In this document: positions 34,320-45,289 of the stretch, piece by piece
How the letters are laid out: each line of letters opens with the position of its first letter
Position numbering within the stretch: the stretch's first letter is position 1
Source of the DNA: Acanthochlamys bracteata
Taxonomy: Eukaryota; Streptophyta; Magnoliopsida; Pandanales; Velloziaceae
Direction of reading: 5' to 3'
Assembly (NCBI GenBank): GCA_019914995.1
Contig: CM034141.1
Span: forward strand, 3,596,001 to 3,660,000
Length of the DNA: 64,000 nucleotides
Notes under the pieces: generated by a model
Databases searched by the model: none
What the model was told of the DNA's origin: nothing
Seen by the model: the letters and a program-made list of their open reading frames with translations, nothing else
Program-made: the position numbers and the translations under genes

Positions 34320-35822
34320 TTACCAGGACATTAATATTGACCAGGAATTCAACGAGTTTTTGGAGAAAATGAAGCGTGAGAAACAGTGGAATCATGTAGC
34401 CTCTAAAAAGACGAAACAAGTTTTTGCTGAAGCTGCAGCTTCAACTCCCACTGGAGTTACTCCCACAGGAGTAGTTACCGCTCCCACAGGAGCACAAGTT
34501 ACGTCAAGTCCCACAGGAGTAATGACCGACTCCAACAGGAGCAGTTTCACTTGCCACCCGACAAGTCAAAAGGCAACCAGCCCAATAGGTAAAACAACCC
34601 CAACACAAGGGTAAAGTAGTTATTTCTGCAATCGCGATAATTCCTGCTAAAAGGCAATCTTACGTCACGATCACGGTGAAAGATTGGTACAATATGAAAT
34701 TGAAGAACACCAGTCCTGGCTTATATGACAAAATATACGTGCATCAGAGCTATGCAATCTGCAGACCACAAATCTGCTAGTTTCTGACTTACACAGCTAG
34801 ACTGGATACTCTTAGAAATGAGGAAGATCCAGAATGAGACTCAAGCCTTAGTTGCAAAACTATTTGAGTTCGCGGCCGCAGCCTAATCAGAAGCCCAATG
34901 CAAAAGAGATACAAATCTATTTGCCGAGAGTTCTACAGATCAAAGAAAGCTGAGGGACATCTTCTCCCAAATCGAGGCGAAGGACATTGCCAACCTCAGA
35001 ATATAGGATTTCTCAGATCTAATTCCATCTCCACGAACTAGAGAATGAAAAGGTCAAGAAAATGCAAGCCAAGATCACAATTCAAGACATGATCTTGATG
35101 TATGAACAACTTCTGGGAGACTCGCAGCTACTTCATTTCTTCCGTCAACTGGAGGTTACCTGAGTAGAACAACTCCAAACTGGAGAAGAGCTCTTCCTTA
35201 ACAAAAATCAAAGGCTACGAGTACTGGCATGCTTCCATGACATCCCTCGTTACAAATCTCACATCAGAAAGGGGCTTGTTCATGAAGTTTACATCAACAC
35301 AGACCAACCAAAAGATTACGCTCGTAGCATTCTTAACATCTGCAAAGCTACCGTAGCAAAATATTCAAACAGGTTCTAGACCATCTTCATGTTCAGAATT
35401 TGAGCATCTTGGAGGAACGGGAATGTACGAACCTGTTCCCTGCAATCCAAATCTGGGAGCTAAATAGGGTGTCCGACGCACCGAATCATTATTTCATGAG
35501 TTTCAACAAAAAAGACTTCAACGAAGATGAAGAGAGGCACTAGGCAGCACAAGAATTTTTCAGCGAAGCGGACCACATTGCTCGCTTCGGAACTAACTCA
35601 GTCTATGCAGTTAAAACTGATCTTATCGTAGACAGCATAGACAAAAATACAAGATACCGTGAATTTCTCGAATCCCTACACCTCGGCAAAATTGGGACAG
35701 AAGCACAACAAGACTATCTTCTGAACCAAGAAATAGAAGACCTGCTTGCTAACGAAGCAATGAACGATGCAGACGATTCATTGGATTCGGAGACATTGGC
35801 ATTACTCACTATTGACGACTAG
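34320..35822 (+). pseudogene. Caulimovirid transactivator/viroplasmin-like region, plus-strand copy
   Basis: Starts with a charged stretch (EFNEFLEKMKREKQWNHVA) and a linker with repeats built on PTGV (34440-34540), then VTVKDWYNMKLKNTSPGLYD-like sequence that recalls the 'NPGIY' motif of caulimovirid transactivators, then a long helical region shared with 41820-42763. Family assignment is tentative. Broken. Confidence 0.5.
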
Positions 35823-36330
35823 GTCCATCAGAGTCTTGCTAGCAAAGCATGGTGGGTCCTAACATCAAATCAAAGAACTGCTGAGAGATTCCTTCCTATC
35901 ACAAACAACAATGACAAGACATAAGCACATGACCACTGACATGGCTTGACGAGACGTTCTGTCTTATAGCTATTATTGTAATAGTATAGTGATAAGATTT
36001 CTTGCATTATTGTACCTGACCACTATGTACCGGAGGCCATGTAGGTTGGTGGAGTTTTGTTATTAGTTAGTGGTGTCTCATCATTATACTATACCCACAT
36101 GCATATGTCGGCCAATAGCCCAAGATGAGGCTTATGGGATACGCCACTGCGATCCCTTGTAAATAGTATAAACATGAGGCTTCCCCCTTGGTAGAGGACA
36201 CCCCTCATACCACTTGTGAATAAATCGTAGAATATCTCTGATCTTATCTTCGTTCTTTCTCTGTATACTTTTCTTCCGACCTTTCTACGCCTCTCCTTCC
36301 TCCGCCGGGCTATCTTGATCCAAGTGAATA
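35823..36330 (+). promoter_or_regulatory. Caulimovirid intergenic/promoter region, type B
   Basis: Non-coding stretch after the transactivator-like region. It has TATA-like 'tataaac' (36167-36173), 'aataaa' (36219-36224) and a CT-rich leader. It shares 'gagacgttctgtcttat' and 'gtaatagtatagtgataag' with intergenic type A, so the two are related but clearly different. Confidence 0.55.
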
Positions 36331-36540
36331 CATTCGCTTCGTGACAAGTTTCTAAGAAGGAGATGCACTAGCATTGCTAGAAGGTCTCGAAAGTAATAGT
36401 CCACAAACTGCTACTGAAATCGGGAGTATCCCAAACAAATATGAGGCACTACCTTGATTAATGAATATCCTGTTAGCAGATTTTACTGGAGCAACTGCTA
36501 CCAGAGAAAAAAAATTATGAAAAAGGTTGTTCCAAATGAA
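36331..36540 (+). pseudogene. Capsid-region piece, plus strand
   Basis: Matches the inverse of 39290-39510 (for example 'gctagaaggtctcgaaagta'), so a capsid-region fragment is joined here to intergenic type B and then meets intergenic type A head-on at 36541. Confidence 0.65.
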
Positions 36541-36928
36541 ACAGATTGTTATCTACGGCAAGAAATGGAAATAGTAAAAGGAAAACTTAAGAACACAAAT
36601 AAGAGCTCAAGAGGATGTCAAAGAAGATCTTCGTTTATTTAGGTTGAGGGTGATCTCCCAGTGAGTAGATGATCCCTCTATTTATAGAGATACAAGGGAA
36701 TGGAGTGGGTCCCTGATAAGACTCCACTAACTAGTGGTCGACATGTACCTAGTTGCCACGTACAATAATGTAAAGGAAACTTATCACTTTACTATTCATG
36801 GTTACATCAATTTAATAAGACAAGACGTCCTTTCAAGCTTATGTGATGCCCATGTGATGAGGATCCACCAGCAATACTTGATGTGATGCTGATGTGATGT
36901 ATGGTCCCACCACGCTTCACTGCGGACT
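36541..36928 (-). promoter_or_regulatory. Caulimovirid intergenic/promoter region, type A, copy 1
   Basis: On the minus strand: TATA box 'tataaata' (36679-36686), then about 50 bases on 'aataaa'. It is a direct repeat of 40992-41340, so the minus-strand gene block is bracketed by two copies of this region, as in integrated pararetroviral genomes longer than one unit. Confidence 0.65.
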
Positions 36929-36989
36929 ATGCTGCTATGGTGGCAAATCTACCTGTCTTCTAGTACTATTCGTGTGTGCTTATCTTGGA

Positions 36990-37950
36990 TAGTGGTACTT
37001 TGATTACCACTTTATCTGCCCTCTATCGCTCGAGTAGTTTTATCATTTTCCCATCAATTGGATCTTCTACTTTGAAGCTTAAACGATGTATGTCGTGTAG
37101 AGCCTCTGGAGTGAGTTCTACGTCTACCCATTTGTGGGATGACAGAGATGAAATGGACCTTGTTACCCCTTGTTGTGGTGGTACATTTATGGAGGTAGAT
37201 GCTTCGTCAGGATTGGTATACTTGATTTCAAACGAAATTGTATTTCCTTAAGCTGTGAAATACTCAATTGGCATTAGAGGTTTTGGCTTCAGGGTCTTCT
37301 GGAATAGCTGGATGTCATTATCCAGCTTTAAGTGTCTTACGTCAACTAATCTTGGTTGAATAGTTTTACCTATTCCAACTTCGAATAGTTTGACGAACTC
37401 TTTAGGAGTTACTGACTTGAATGTAGATGTATCATTCAAAGCCATACAGTATTCCCATTCTATTCCAAGTATTTTTGAGCCTGTTAAGAGCTCTATCACT
37501 TGGAGTTTTATAGATAAAGTGCAGGACTTATTTATATGTTGGTCTTCCAGACTTATACAAAAGTCCGGATGTATATTGACACCGAATAGACGGTTCGCTA
37601 AATTGGATTTAGCTCCACCAATGATGTTGTTTAGAGGGTTGTTAACAATCCTCTCATCTATACATACAACAGTTATTGGTGTATCAATCCCAGATCTAAA
37701 GAGAGCCGTGATTTTGAGCTGTATTTAGCCCGATATGTATGTATTTCATTCTTGGGTATTTGTCCCGGAGTTTTTGGATCTTGTTTCTATTTAAAAGGCT
37801 GATGGAAGATAAATCTTCGTCACCTTTTATTTCAATATTCCTCTGCTTCTGCTCGAAAACATATGTATGCCTATTGAGGAATCTTGATCTAAAAGAGGGG
37901 GGTTTGTAAATTTCCCTCTTGTCAAATGAGGAATTGCCTCTTTGAGTCTT
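36990..37950 (-). pseudogene. Caulimovirid movement-protein-like region
   Basis: Minus-strand translation in pieces shows YIHIGL, a segment rich in conserved Asp/Asn, and the continuous end piece at 37248-37499 (IELLTGSKILGIEWEYCMAL and following), resembling the 30K-type movement proteins that open plasmodesmata. A short further frame follows to about 36990. Broken. Confidence 0.6.
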
Positions 37951-39980
37951 TCAAGATCTTCATCGGTGACAAACTATTCACCCATGCTATCCTGAATAGT
38001 CGGAGGTGTTGTTTCTTCTAGTTCGGAACAGAATTTGAACATGTATAGCCTATACTCACGAAATATATCTACTCCGTCTTTAGATATATTAGCGGGAGTA
38101 GAGCTAGAAGCCTCGGCCCTTAGTGAGGAACGAGTTCGAGTCGCGGCCCTTTGTGGGGTGCTACTAGTCGGAACTCTCTATGGAGAGCGCATGAATGCTC
38201 TTTGCGGAGAGCAAGTTTCAATGTCTTCGAGTTCTTCCTTTATTATCGGAAGATCATCGTATTTATGTATTACAAGGAGTCCTATTGGGTCTCCTTGTTC
38301 AATCTCATAGTCCCTATCTTGATGACTGGGTAAATAATACGTTGTGTTATAAACATACTATTTTTTGTATGTTTGGGTACATTGTGGATTATCCCAAAGT
38401 ATTTGATCGGGATCTGGATAATTAGATCCAAGTATATTTCAGTTGTTCGGTACTTTTACAATCTAATATATCTCCTGGCGTATAATGTATAGCCTGGGGA
38501 GTATGCTTTGTTCTTTTTCAGGAGTATTGAGTGTTTGCTCAATTGTGTGACTTTCACCACATTCATTGTAAAATTTATGGTGAACATATTCATCCTTAGG
38601 TTTTCTACTGAATCATCGATGATGTATCCGAACAAATTGATTCAACCTCATATTCTGAGGAATCATTATTGTTTGAGATATCTTTCATGGTTCCGATGTG
38701 GATATCGTATTGATGGATATCGCTTCGTATTATGCTTCTGGTCTGAGTGGGACATTCTCTTGCGAAGTGTCCTTTGTTATCATACTTGAAGCATTTTGCA
38801 ACCAGATTTAAATTTCTCTTTTATCTAGGAATTTCCTATCAGAGATTTTCTTCTCCGTTTGGAATTTTCTTTTCTCTTCTGGTTTCCAATTTCTCCGAGT
38901 AATACGAAATTTAGGGTCCTGCTTTTTATAGGCTTTATCCCTTATTTCATATTCTGAAGGACAGCCAAAATCTTGGTTTGTATTGGCTGTATACTTGGTA
39001 CAGCAACTGTACTCAAGTTTTGAATGTTTGACTTGTCTTTGAGCTTTTGCTTGCTCACAGAATTTCTCCATAGTTTCCATACAAGCCTTTCTTAAGAGAC
39101 CTGTGGAATGATCAGTTGTTTGAGCCGTAGCTCGAAGCTAATCATATGTTGTTTGTATAAGATTATTCCATGGAATAGGGATATTTGTAAAAAATCCTCT
39201 GATCCAGAAATTCTTTTGTTCCGTTGTTCCAAGTTGAAAAACAGACCTATGTATGCCGAAGCAAATTTTTCTAACATACAAATGTCACATAATTTTATTT
39301 GGAACAGCTTTTTTTTCATAATTTTTTCCTCCGGCAGCAGTTTCTCCAGTAACATCTGCGAGGATATTCATTAATCGGGGTAGTGCCTCAGATTTGTTTG
39401 GAATACTCCTGAATTCAGTAGCAGTCTGTGAGCTGTTACTTTCGAGACCTTCTAGCCATGCTAGTGCGTCTCCTTTCTAGAAACTTGTCGTGAAGCGAAT
39501 GTATTCACTGGTTGTCGAAGTTGCTGAAAGAACCCATATTGCCCCCAATATTCGTTGGGTCCAATTTGAGATATATTCCTTCATATACTGTTGAAGTATT
39601 TTCTCGATATTGAAGGTTAGTCCTGTGGGACCGTAATTTTGTATAGTGGATTGGATTAGTTCCCTATTCCCCTTCTCGAGGAGTGGAACTGAATCCAATC
39701 CGATCTTGAAGCAAATCTAAGCATTTTCGGTAGTGGATCCGGTGGCCGATATGCTTCTGCCAGCGGAATTTTCGGTGGGGGTGGTTGTTGTGCAGGGATT
39801 GCCTATGGAGGCATCTGTGGATGCATCTTCTGCGGAGGCTTCAGTGGATGCATCTCCTGTGGGTGCATCCGCGAGTGCATCTGTGGATGCATCTTCGGGT
39901 GCATGCCTTGATATTATGAATACATTTCAAGTGAAGGTAGCATTAGGGCTGACCCCACTAGATTCACCTTGTCATTCATG
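37951..39980 (-). pseudogene. Caulimovirid capsid-like region
   Basis: On the minus strand, an N-terminal Asp/Ala/Ser-rich spacer built from short repeats (39780-39910, DASTDAS-type) is followed by a helical region, a Lys/Arg-rich stretch (38808-39080) and a zinc-knuckle-like KGHFARECP near 38750. An acidic tail follows. The composition and order fit a caulimovirid coat protein. Broken. Confidence 0.6.
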
Positions 39981-39996
39981 AACAATATGTATTCAA

Positions 39997-40554
39997 CTAC
40001 GTCCGATGTGTCAGACTCATCAGAAAATTGTGAGCTTTGTTCAAACTCACTTTCTTCCTGTGAGGAGTTATTGTTGTACCGAAAGAAAAATATTGCCGAA
40101 GAATGTTTTTCATAGTACGAATAAAATCTACCGGATTAATTTCTCCAGCCAATTCCTTTTCTTGTAGGGAAAGTAAACAATCGTAATATATTCGATCGAT
40201 TTCTTCTATGTTGAGTTTATTCTTCTCTTCAGAAGAATATCTCACCATATTGTTTCTCCAGTGCGGTTTAGCCGTGGTTTCCCTTGGCTTTGCAACTGGG
40301 GTCCATAAGGTCTTTATGGATTTGATATCAATTTCTATTTCCTTGAGCATATCTATAATGTAGTTGTAGACTCCAGCTTTTGTCTCTTTGGAAACATTCC
40401 CGGTTGTGGGAATATGAACTATATATTCATAATGATCTTTGTTTAGACCATACTGACACCTGTAGGTGTCTTCAACGACTGCTATGGCAGCGCCTTCCAT
40501 CTTATGGTTGTACCTGTAAGTAGTAGCTTGGAGGAGATGTTCAGCTATTGCCAT
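39997..40554 (-). pseudogene. First ORF of the minus-strand virus block
   Basis: An uninterrupted 185-residue frame: MAIAEHLLQATTYRYNHKME at the start, then YEYIVHIPTTGNVSKETKAG and DIDRIYYDCLLSLQEKELA-like sequence. It lies between the leader with the primer site and the capsid-like region, so it is probably the 5' part of the same long viral ORF. I do not recognise a domain. Fossil context; the surrounding genome is broken. Confidence 0.5.
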
Positions 40555-40979
40555 AATATTGCAAAAAGTTGATAAAAATAAAAACTAACAGTTCTCAAGC
40601 ATACTTCGTCCGATCTCTCACCAGGTTTGACCCAAGTACCTCCGGCTAAACAGAGCACCCCTGACGTCACTTTCCTGTCAGAGCTCGGCCTCAATCTCAA
40701 CTTCTCTCTAGGAAGTATCTTGAAACCCTAGCTATACCCCTGCTTCAGAAGTACCGAGCAGAGCCATGGTTAGTTTTCTACTCCGTGGCGTAGTGGCTCG
40801 AGATCATAGAAAGTGTCTTTGAACTAGAAGTTCATCAACTTACTATTTTTCACAATACTACAGACAAATACCAGAACATCTTCCTGCAATTTAAGCTACC
40901 ATAATGTTAGGTAAACCAAAAACACAAAAGGAAGGATACCTTACCGACACCGCCAAGCTTCGAAGCTCTTCGCATCAAG

Positions 40980-40991
40980 GCTCGGATACCA
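40980..40991 (-). other. Primer binding site of the endogenous pararetrovirus
   Basis: On the minus strand 'tggtatccgagc' matches the methionine-tRNA primer site of Caulimoviridae at 11 of 12 bases. It directly follows intergenic region A and precedes the leader of the first ORF (40555-40979). Confidence 0.75.
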
Positions 40992-41340
40992 AATTGTTAT
41001 CTACGGCAAGAAATGGAAATAGTAAAAGGAAAATTTAAGAACACAAATAAGAGCTCAAGAGGATGTAAAATAAGATCTTCGTTTATTTAGGTTGTGGATG
41101 ATCCCCTAGTGGGAGATGATCCCTCTATGTATAGAGATACAAAGGAACGCAGTGGCGTCCCTGATAAAACTCTACTAACTAGTGACCGACATGTAAATAG
41201 TGGCCGGGTATAAGAGAATCTTATCACTTTACTATTACATATGGTTACATTAACGTAATAAGACGAGACGTTCTTTCAAGCCCATGTGATGAGGAATCCA
41301 CCAGCAGTGCTTGATGTGATGCTGATGTGGTGTATGGTCC
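40992..41340 (-). promoter_or_regulatory. Caulimovirid intergenic/promoter region, type A, copy 2
   Basis: Direct repeat of 36541-36928, same orientation, immediately upstream of the primer site on the minus strand. Confidence 0.65.
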
Positions 41341-42763
41341 TGCATATTGGGTCTAGGTCGGAAGAAAATTATACAGAGGAAGAACGAAGATAAGATCAGA
41401 GATATTCTACAAAAGCTTTCGGTTTATTCACAAGTGGTAGGAGGGGTGACCTCTACCAAGGAAAGAAGCCCCATATTTATAGTATTTATAAGGGATCGCA
41501 GTGGCGTATCCCATAAGCCTCATCTTGGGTTAGCGACATATGCATGTGGGCATTGTACAATGATGAGACTCCACTAACTAATGACAAGACTCCACTAACC
41601 TACGTGGCCCTCGATAGATAGTGGCTAGGTAAAATAATGTAAGGAAATCTTATCACTATACTATTACAATAATGGCTACAAGACAGAACGTCTCGTCAAG
41701 CCACGTCAGTGGTCATGTGCTCATGTCTTGTCACTGCTATGTGTGATAGGAAGGAATCTCTAAGCAGTTCTTTGATTTTATGTTAGGACCCACCACGCTT
41801 CGCGCGTAAGACTCTGATGGACCTAGTCATCAATAGTGAGTGCTGCCAATGTATCGGAATCCAATGAATCGTCTTCATCGTTCATTACTTCGTTGGCAGC
41901 TGGTCTTCTATTTCTTGGTTCAAAAGATAGTCTTGTTGTGCTTCTGTCTCAATTTTCCCGAGGTGTAGGGATTCGAGAAATTCGCGTACAGCTCGCCCCC
42001 GGTATCCTGTACTTTTGTCTATACTGTCTACGAATAGAACTATATTACCTGCTTAAACGGAGTTAGCTCCGAATCGAGCAATGTGGTCCGCTTCGCTGAA
42101 GAATTCTTGTGCTGCCTGGCACCTTTCTTCATCTTCGTTGAAGTCTTTTTTGTTGAACCTCACGAAATGATGATTTGGTGCATCAGACACCATGTTTAGC
42201 TCCCAGATTTGGATTGCTGGGAATAACTTTGTACATTCCCGTACCTTCTAGATGCTCCAAATTCTGAACATGAAGATGGTCTGGAACCTGCTTGAATATT
42301 TTATGACAGTAGCTTTGCAGATGTCAGCAATGCAACGGAAGTAATCTTCCGGTTGGTCTGTGTTGTTGTATACTTCATGAACAAGCCCCTTTTTGATGTG
42401 AGATTTGTAACGAGGGATGTCATGGAAGCATGCTTGTATTCGTGGCCTTTGGTTTTCATTGAGGAAGAGCTCTTCTCTAGTTAGGAGTTGTTCTACTCCG
42501 GTATCCTCCAGTTGACGGAAGAAAAGAAGTAGTTGCGAGTCTCCCAGAAGCTGTCGTTCATACATCGAGATCATGTTTTGAATTGTGATCTCGAGTTGCA
42601 TTTCCTTGACCTTATCATTCTCTAGTTCGTAGAGATGAATTAGATCTAGAAGTCTTGTATTCTGAGGTTGACGATGTCGTTCGCCTCGATTTGGGAGAAG
42701 ATGTCCCTCTGCTTGTTTTGATCTGTAGAAGTCCCTGTAAAGAGATTGATAAGAGGACAACAC
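41341..42763 (-). pseudogene. Caulimovirid intergenic type B and transactivator-like region, minus-strand copy
   Basis: Inverted copy of about 34870-36300. 42248-42763 retains an uninterrupted 171-residue piece (GEHLLPNRGE-like start, RIQACFHDIPRYKSHIKKGL in the middle). Ends abruptly at both sides: against intergenic region A on the left and against duplication copy 2 on the right. Confidence 0.6.
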
Positions 42764-43193
42764 AGAACAAAATTAATAACTTATTTGCATCTGCATACAA
42801 CTCCAAGCACAAACCTAATCTAGAACTCCTAATCTGCAGTGACCTTGATATGAAGTTGATGGTTATAGGCTGGTATCACTCCTGACAAGATGTATTGACA
42901 AGAATAACAAGTTAAGTAACCAATCAAACAATTCAATAGTAACTCATCTCCTATGAAAACAAGCGAACTAACCAATCTAATTGTTCAATAGTGCCAAATG
43001 CTCCAACTATATCAATAGTAATTTGGTTGAACATCTAAAATCAAATCGTTTCTGGAGCAATAAGCTAGCCATAGAAGTGGGGAACACACACTACTCAACC
43101 AATCTATAATCTAATATGTGGAAGAATAATAAAGTACAGAGTAGCATCAGTGAAGGGAAGGTGAGAAATGGAGAGATCTGGTGAAAGCCAAAC

Positions 43194-43484
43194 CTTGTGA
43201 AGCGGGTGATTCTTTGGAAGGAAGCTACTTATAGTTTTGCCATAGACTTTGCGGGTTGAGAAGTGGATGCTTGCCATTCTCCGAACAATACTTCACCTAT
43301 GAGCCATTAGCTCAGCCGAGTGTTTTTAGCTCTCTATTCAGTTATTCTTTGATCAAGTTTCTTAGCTATAAAGATGGAAAGTGAAAAAAGATATACTTGG
43401 CATGGCGACCACCGTCGATTAAATTGATGTGGATAGTGTCAAGTAGGCAGGTGTTGTAGTCGACGGGAGTACAAATTGAGTTTG
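43194..43484 (-). pseudogene. AXS pseudogene fragment, copy 2
   Basis: Counterpart of the exon relics in copy 1. About 43398-43484 reads SICTPVDYNTCLLDTIHINLIDGG; both splice sites seen in copy 1 (cag and gtaagt) are changed here. 43194-43296 keeps the exon start VKYCSENGK, which copy 1 has lost, but has a 5-base deletion shortly after that shifts the frame of the HFSTxxVYGKT..FLPKxHPL part. No other exons of the synthase are present. Together the two copies show that the ancestor had both exons with normal splice sites and decayed independently in each copy. Confidence 0.82.
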
Positions 43485-43499
43485 CATTATGTGTCAATC

Positions 43500-45240
43500 C
43501 AGCCAACGGTTGATGAATCAAATACATGAATGCGACAGATTGAGTAGATGTAGAGGTGGAAATGATAATGCAAATGCATAAAACATATAAATATGGAATT
43601 GAAAGTAGATCACAAACGAGATTTGTGGTGTTGATTTGTCCCTCGACTCGTGACCAAAACGACAGCGGCACAACGAACTAGCACGTCCTGACGCCATAGC
43701 CAAACTCAACCCAATTGACAGAGGGGAAAGTTTCGCGAGGCAAGGAGATGGTTTTTCGCATCTCAGTGCAGCCGATTCACAGCGGAGGGCTCCGGCAAAC
43801 TTTAAGCTTTTCATGGCAACCTAGACTCAGCTCAAAAGGGCCTAGCAGAGAGACGCCAACAAGAAAGAGAAGGACCCGGAGGTAGGAGAGAAGAAATCAA
43901 CATCGAAGGGGAAATCAGTGTTGACGAGGGGAGTAGGTGGGGGTGGCTGTCGGGAGAAGAAACAAAATAATGAAATGAGGGAGTAAGTTGAGGTGGAAGT
44001 GATGATTTTATGTTTTAAGAAGTGACTTGTATGTTGAAAATTGGTTTCGAATGGAAAAGAACAATATAAGACGCTTGTTTGGCGGGAGAAGTGAGTTTTT
44101 GGTGAAAAAAATACACCCTAAGTTTTGAATGAAAAATTAAGAATGGTTGTTGCCACAATTTAGTATAATACATGCACATAATTGTTCGAACAAAAAAAAA
44201 ACATATAGAACTTGATGTGAAAATTTTCTGGAGATAAAAAGCCACAACTATCTACAAAGACTAAAAGGATCAATTAATGAATATATATATACATACAACA
44301 ATCTTTAAATTTACAAGTTGCTAGAGGTCAAAAGAATTAGTAATCATAGGCGTCCTACGTGCATAGATGTAAGAAATTAGCTTAGGAAGATATTAGATCG
44401 AGTAGATATGCTCAATTAAGGTTACATCAACCGTTAGACATGCTTATCACAAGATCTTGTTGGTGTAGACTTAGATTTCTATTCCGAACATATGAGACTT
44501 GGACATAATGTTACTGAACATATGCAGACTTAGATTTCTTTTTGAGAAAGATACTTCTCACACACGCTTCACGATTTTATATTATAGGTGTAAGCTGAGG
44601 TTTGTAGGCAGAATGATTAGATAATCTACACAAGATGCACGTACTAGGTTCTAATGGAGGATTAGCAAACAATCGTTTGCAAACTGAAGAGTCCTTGTTT
44701 CACTAAAGCTTGCTCACACAACTCCGACGGGATTAGCCACTCGAGTGAAGCTCTTCTAGACAGCCGCATATAAATTCAATATCTATCAAATCGAATCACA
44801 TTTTGGATATCTGAATTTTGCTAGTAGAAGCAGACTCAATGATCTCTCTAAATAAACAAACAGGTTGATACATCCACTAACGAAGTTTAAAAGAATCTAC
44901 AAGGTGACTGGACAGACTAAGCCAGCTAATAGACTCAACCGAGATATTCACTTGTGCCAAACCTATTTTTTGGATTCATAGATGTGAGAACCAGTTGCAA
45001 ATATCCTCGGAAGATGCTAAGTTAATCAAGAAGATTTTTCAAAATATTTATTTCTAGATTTTATGGAGAGAATATTGAAGGATATCAAACAAATCAACGA
45101 AGATGAAAAGCTTTTAGTATGGACACTAGACCAATCAAATTTAAATGACTATATTTCAACCATCCGTTTGATTCCGGCATGACCATTATATGCAGGTTGA
45201 GTAGTACATCATGGATCTTTTGGAAAAAACATCATATTAG
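43500..45240. other. Non-coding remainder of duplication copy 2
   Basis: 5'-like region of the pseudogene (a minus-strand frame starts ...MASGRASSLCRCRFGHESRD, parallel to copy 1), then AT-rich sequence without genes. From about 44716 it corresponds to the Sirevirus-type LTR of copy 1. Confidence 0.5.
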
Positions 45241-45289
45241 TTACAATACACAGTCTCATCTAGATGCTACGACATAAGACAAATAGAAT

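Larger units (their letters stand above)
34320..42763. mobile_element. Endogenous caulimovirid (plant pararetrovirus) cluster, rearranged, broken (fossil)
   Basis: Order along the window: transactivator-like region (plus), intergenic region B (plus), a capsid-region piece (plus), intergenic region A (minus), movement-protein-like and capsid-like regions (minus), a first ORF (minus), leader with primer site (minus), intergenic region A (minus), then intergenic region B plus the transactivator-like region again (minus). Plant methionine-tRNA primer site, capsid zinc knuckle and 30K-type movement protein support Caulimoviridae. Capsid and movement parts together recall Cavemovirus/Solendovirus layouts. 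Many breaks. No reverse transcriptase is seen in the cluster. The two transactivator copies differ by about 8% in a 108-base sample. Confidence 0.7.
42765..45240. repeat. Direct segmental duplication, copy 2
   Basis: Matches 21385-24800 in the same orientation. The left edge abuts the virus cluster, the right edge abuts the Ulp1-type relic. Compared with copy 1 it lacks about 845 bp (the counterpart of 23251-24110). Confidence 0.75.
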
